This document shows positions 59,613-64,000 of a stretch of DNA of 64,000 bases, one piece after another. The notes beneath the pieces were generated by a model that worked only from the letters and a program-made list of their open reading frames with translations, was not told the origin of the DNA and searched no databases. Origin of the DNA: Sparassis latifolia (Eukaryota; Basidiomycota; Agaricomycetes; Polyporales; Sparassidaceae); contig CM031552.1 of the NCBI GenBank assembly GCA_018466975.1, positions 558,001-622,000 of the forward strand. Reading direction: 5' to 3'. The position numbers were made by a program, and so were the translations under genes. The number at the start of each line of letters is the position of its first letter. Position 1 is the stretch's first letter.

Positions 59613-61870
59613 TCCCTGCAACATAGTAATTCATGTATTGCTCTGCAGCTATTTCGGACTGATCCGATTGGGGCGAAGCATCATAACTGGGGCAAAGTTG
59701 CGACCACTCGGCTGGATATTCATATCGGCAATAGTCAGCAAACAAAGGCTTTCACATGTGTACATGAAAAATACTGACGAGGAGGTGCGTCAACTCTGGG
59801 GGTGTCATAGGTGTCCTCAGCCAGGACTATAGCAAATCCTCGCTTGAGGTGGAAGTCAATATGACAATGCAAGAACCATGGACCAGGATTGTTCGTCTAT
59901 GGAGGAGTTACAACTGTTTAGCGGTAGACAATGAAAGGAAGAATCAACGCATACATCAAATCGAATGGTCACGTTGTCACCCTGCAGGCCAATGTTTACA
60001 GTGTCACGGCGGACAGGATTCACGTAGTTAGTCTGGTTACTTCCTGCACTGCGTATCACGGAAAACGAATGCTATGAAGTTACATCAATTCGAGAGTGGA
60101 CGCGTTGGATTACTGCATGCTTACGCCGTGCAGGTGTAGAGGATGTGGAATTCCAAGAACGCCGCCGGGCATGGTGATTTGCACCGTCTTATTTCGAGGA
60201 AGGGTGTACACGCTTCCGTGTGGGAGAAGTTCTTGTGCGGTATAAGAGCCATTCAGAATCTGCAAGAGGACAGGAACCGTAGGAGGAACAAAAGTAACGC
60301 CATTAACCAAGAATTCCGTTGTATTCTGATCCGCAGAGCAATTCAGCCAAACTGTAGTAGATATGATAATCACACGCACAAATGTGAAATTGAGGTTGAG
60401 AAGGATATCTGCACCATCAATATTGGGTGCACCCGGCTGATCAGGAAAGATATTAGTATGCCTCCAAAACAGTCCGAATGTATACAGACAGCCTGCGCAT
60501 TTGTAAGTGCATGGAGGTTTGTTTCCTCCAAGGGGTTGACAGAAGGACTAGCAGTAGTGGTGGGTTTGACGGGAGGCGCTCCAACGTAACGGAGGATTGC
60601 TGATCCAGCGGGACCAAGACTTGCATTAGCACGGATCCAGTAGTTTTCAACAGGTTGGTTGGCCTCGAGCTGAAGGACGCAAATTTTGCAGTCAGCCTTC
60701 TGTGCAGAGAAACCATTTGAAGATATTGACTCACAACGAACGAATATCGCTGAGCAGCGTAAATCTGAATGCTGTCAACATTCAAAGGCTGGGTATTATC
60801 TCCGTCCGCTTCTATTACAGTCATATTATGCCCATCGATGGAGAAAGTGAAGTCGGGGGAGCAAGAGATAGATATAAGTCGGAACCGATAACTGCATACT
60901 CCACTTCAGTTAGGTTCATAGCTCTGATTGATGCATAACACATACCGTAAGCCCCTAACGACTGTGAACACAGCTGCAGCATCACTGTAATTATTTGGCA
61001 CCAATCCATTGATCAGAGTTGCATCCGAAATACTTCACGACGATATTAGTTTCATGAACAAGATAACAGTGATGATTGTGAACGGTGCGTACGCGATTGG
61101 AGGCTGGAATACAGCTGCCTCGTTGTACCAATCTGCCAGAGTGATGATGGTGCTATCTGTAAATGAGTTCAGTAGAGCATTACTCTCCGATCCGCATCTC
61201 CGAAGTACCATCATCAATATCATATAAACCTGCATGGGGGTCATCCGGATCGTATACGATGAAGGGACCTCTCAGACCGTCGCAGTACTGTGTCTCCAGA
61301 TGGCTGTGGTACCAAAACGTTCCTGACGGTGGTACGGTAAGACTACCGCATGTAATATAGAGACGAAGATTATTACTCACCAGCCTGATCTGGGACTCTA
61401 AAGTTATACAAAAAGGAGTTACCTGACACGATGGGGCATTGCGTGACGAATGCAGGTCCATCTGCCCAGTTAGTGGTGTGCTGATTTATCCCGTGCCAAT
61501 GCTAGTTATATGCATGAAGTCAGTATCCTCTTAATAGAGTAGCCGTGGCGATGAAGCACCATCAACTTACAATGGATGTGGACGTCAACATAGTCTCATT
61601 TGTTAGCCGGTCTACGACATTGATGAAGAAGTTGTCGCCCTATGATCGAAAGAGTAAATCTGAAAGTATGAAAGAGGACCACACGAGAGAAACCTTGTTG
61701 CCAGCGATCACAGGACCAGGGAAGGTCCCTCCCGCGAGAACAGCGTTCCGGAGAACTCCATTCGGAGCTACTGCAGCATTCACGATAGGCAGCTCTGTTA
61801 TCGGCCCAATATGACCCAGAGCACGGGCAGAAAAACCAAGGGTTAAGAAAGCAGAGAAGAAGAATCTCAT
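59605..61870 (-). CDS. Laccase 2 (multicopper oxidase)
   Basis: A secreted phenol oxidase and close paralogue of laccase 1, with the same exon pattern on the minus strand. The signal peptide is [19 protein letters not shown]. Copper motifs are all intact: [31 protein letters not shown] and [13 protein letters not shown] Phe at the axial position of the type 1 copper fits a high-potential laccase. Compared with laccase 1 the C-terminus is longer ([16 protein letters not shown], then [12 protein letters not shown]) and its last codons run into a tandem repeat. Stop at 59605-59607. A TATA-like GATAAAAGG lies about 60 bp upstream of the start. Confidence 0.95.
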
Positions 61871-63675
61871 CGTGCAAGGTAGGAAGAGGACAGAACTTGA
61901 CGAGAACCCAACGTCGCACTTCGTACCTTTTATCTGTTGTTTGTGCGTCTGACGGCAGTCTGAAATGCAGTCAGAGACGCTCTATATTTTGGGACAATCT
62001 ATCCATGACAGCCTAAAAGCGGAGCGCCGTGACCCGAGGTCAACTAGGCAGAGGACCACACTACGAACCAAGTATGCGGTAGATGCAGATGGCAATGCAC
62101 GTTCTACAAAGTTTCCGCTGAGACGAAGTGAAACTGGTGAATATGACACCCGCACTTACACCTTCATGGCCGCATCTCACCGGCTCTTGTCCCTATCAAG
62201 ATGAGATCTGGTGAGCTGTTGAAACGTTATGCCACTCCTACCGAATTTGTGACAACTTGAGAGTCAATCGGGTCATCAAAATGTTTGGCACCGGCGCAGT
62301 GTGGGCGCAGCCGTAGTCGCCGTCATTGTACTGCAGATTCGCCAACAGCATAGCACGATAGCATCCTACTTGAGCAGTGGTGGTGGATTGTAGGCAACAG
62401 TCCACGTGCCGGACACTACAGAGGGCACAGACGGTGCAGCAAGACGCAAAGGGACCACTGGCACCGGCACCACAAGCGCCGCTTCAAGATAGAGTGAAAG
62501 ATTCTAACACCGTGACATTGGCACAGAATCGACGCCAACGTCACCTCCGACTACAAAGACGCCATGTGCTCCTCAGGATTGAGTTACCTATGTGATCGGG
62601 CTTGATCAGACTATGCTCGCCAAGGTAAGGAGGACTTCCAGGTTCCTGAAGTCGAAACATGGAATTAGCCAAATGTCTTCGGGAAACAACGGGGCGCAAT
62701 GGCAGTACGGCGACAGTGAGCGCAGCGCTTCAAGGATACCAAGCGCCGAACCTTCTTGAGCGCCGTGCCGAGGACCCGAAGTACCACGGAATTTGTGACA
62801 ACGTCATCAACATGCCTTGCAGACCGCGGCTGTCCAACTGGACACGTTCATAGAATTAGTCAGCTAGTTTCAGTGTAAATCGGACAACTGACCGTCGAAT
62901 ACTATCGTAGCGCTGAGCATGTTGAGACAGATAGGAAGAGTAGCAGCGATTGAGCACTAGTCTAAGTTGAAGGCTGTGGAGACTTTCTGGATATTATTCG
63001 GGCACGGAGGAACTTTGGCACTCATACCAGATTTGCCGGCGCGCAGTATCTGATACTTGAGCTCCGGTGAAGACGGGAGCGCTCCGAACGAGGATGGTGC
63101 TGGAACTGGAATGAGACTAGTAGTTAATGGCTACTTTGGTGATGCGAGCGCTCGGAGTGCGAACCCCGATGCAAATTACAAATCTGCATGCAGCCATTGC
63201 AACGTTAGAATGATGAACTGCGAGGTCCAGAGCCATAAGGAGTCAAAGCAACGCCACATGTCTTAATCCTGTGTTTCTGCACACAAGGCGCATGATGGGC
63301 CATGGGCCTGGGTGGAAATGGATGGCGCATGGAAGATGGCCGGCAAAATCGCATTCATGTGGAACACTTGATATGTCTTCGGTGAGGGCGACCTAACATG
63401 GGAAACCTGGATCTGTTGTTGCAGTAGGTTTCTGTCAGAGTGCCAAATTTATGCTGCCGTGTCAGGTTTGAGTCGTAGGGGGTAATCAAAAGGTAGGACA
63501 CGAAGTCTGAAGGCAGGAGATGACCAATCATACATATCACATACAGACAACGCCTACAGCCCTGTAGTTCAACGCATCAAAAGTATCCAATATTACTTAT
63601 CATATAGCATAGACAGCACCTATTCACCCGGTATGCAATTCCTCATCGTGTTCGGCGTTCCGAACCTTCTTCCCG
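61871..63675. other. Gene-poor stretch
   Basis: This follows the laccase 2 promoter. Several short plus-strand frames (for example 62377-62595 and 62659-62853) lack motifs and consistent introns. Nothing is supported. Confidence 0.4.
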
Positions 63676-64000
63676 CTAGTCCACGCTGCCGTCATCGTCG
63701 TCATCGTCTTCCGACACGTCTTCATCGTCATCATAATAATCCTCGTAATCTTCAGCCGAAGCATCGCTATCGATCTCTGAGAGGTCGAAATCCAAGAGCT
63801 CCTGGCCATTCCAGTGGACCTTCGCACCCATAAGCTCCAAATCGACGGATTGTTCGAGGATGAAATTCCTGCAGCGGTAAATGTATATCTGTATTTCCTC
63901 CTGGCATATCCTGCGATCTAAAACAAACTCCTGCAACTGCCAGAAGAAACTCGCCTTGGAGCGCTCATCCCCAGCGAAGTCTACCCCCTCAAGCTTCAGC
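63676..64000 (-). CDS. 3' end of an uncharacterised protein (runs off the window)
   Basis: The frame is open from the window edge to a stop at 63676. Visible sequence is LKLEGVDFAGDERSKASFFW, RICQEEIQIYIYRC and VHWNGQELLDFDLSEIDSD, ending in an acidic tail (DYYDDDEDVSEDDDDDDGSVD). The layout resembles the last exon of basidiomycete F-box/leucine-rich proteins, but no defining motif is in view. The start and upstream exons are missing. Confidence 0.55.
   Translation of the reverse strand, partial: LKLEGVDFAGDERSKASFFWQLQEFVLDRRICQEEIQIYIYRCRNFILEQSVDLELMGAKVHWNGQELLDFDLSEIDSDASAEDYEDYYDDDEDVSEDDDDDDGSVD

Overview
This 64-kb window is nuclear DNA of a filamentous basidiomycete, most likely a wood-decay polypore-type Agaricomycete. 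The signs are protein genes split by many 45-65 nt GT-AG introns, two fungal laccases, a Dicer, and Ngaro (DIRS), Ty1/copia and KDZ elements typical of basidiomycete genomes. No sequence search was run; names rest on motifs read by eye after splicing the exons by hand.

The left third (2.2-31 kb) is a gene-dense housekeeping stretch. In order it holds an SHG1/COMPASS-like gene (-), uroporphyrinogen decarboxylase (+), CDC14 phosphatase (-), an APSES/ankyrin MBF factor (-), mitochondrial ribosomal protein uL24m (+), an MFS drug-type transporter (+), a COX8-like subunit (+), a Dicer-like RNase III (-), a conserved protein of unknown role (+), a membrane protein (-), laccase 1 (+), a conserved hypothetical gene (-) and an Atf1-type bZIP factor (-). 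Several pairs are divergent and share short promoters.

The middle (33.8-58.0 kb) is one nested transposon. The outer element is a Ngaro-like tyrosine-recombinase retrotransposon with the diagnostic split direct repeats A1 ... B1-A2-B2. A Ty1/copia element (36.68-41.87 kb, 5-bp target duplication AGATG) sits in its reverse transcriptase/RNase H ORF. A KDZ (Kyakuja-Dileera-Zisupton) DNA transposon of about 12.8 kb (44.13-56.97 kb) sits just past its recombinase. Inside the KDZ element are a CxC-KDZ transposase, three other genes and a 1.15-kb AT-rich palindrome with a tRNA-like sequence in each arm. Removing the two insertions leaves a Ngaro of about 6.2 kb. Differences between repeat copies, and the stop codons in the copia frame, are almost all C-to-T or G-to-A changes, mostly at CpG, a RIP-like or methylation-decay signature.

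The right end holds a MITE with a perfect 9-bp duplication (58.55-59.15 kb), laccase 2 (-), a gene-poor stretch and the 3' end of a gene leaving the window. The two laccases converge on the transposon block. Laccase 1 has lost a copper-ligand histidine; laccase 2 keeps all its ligands. The Dicer keeps both RNase III domains but has a decayed helicase.
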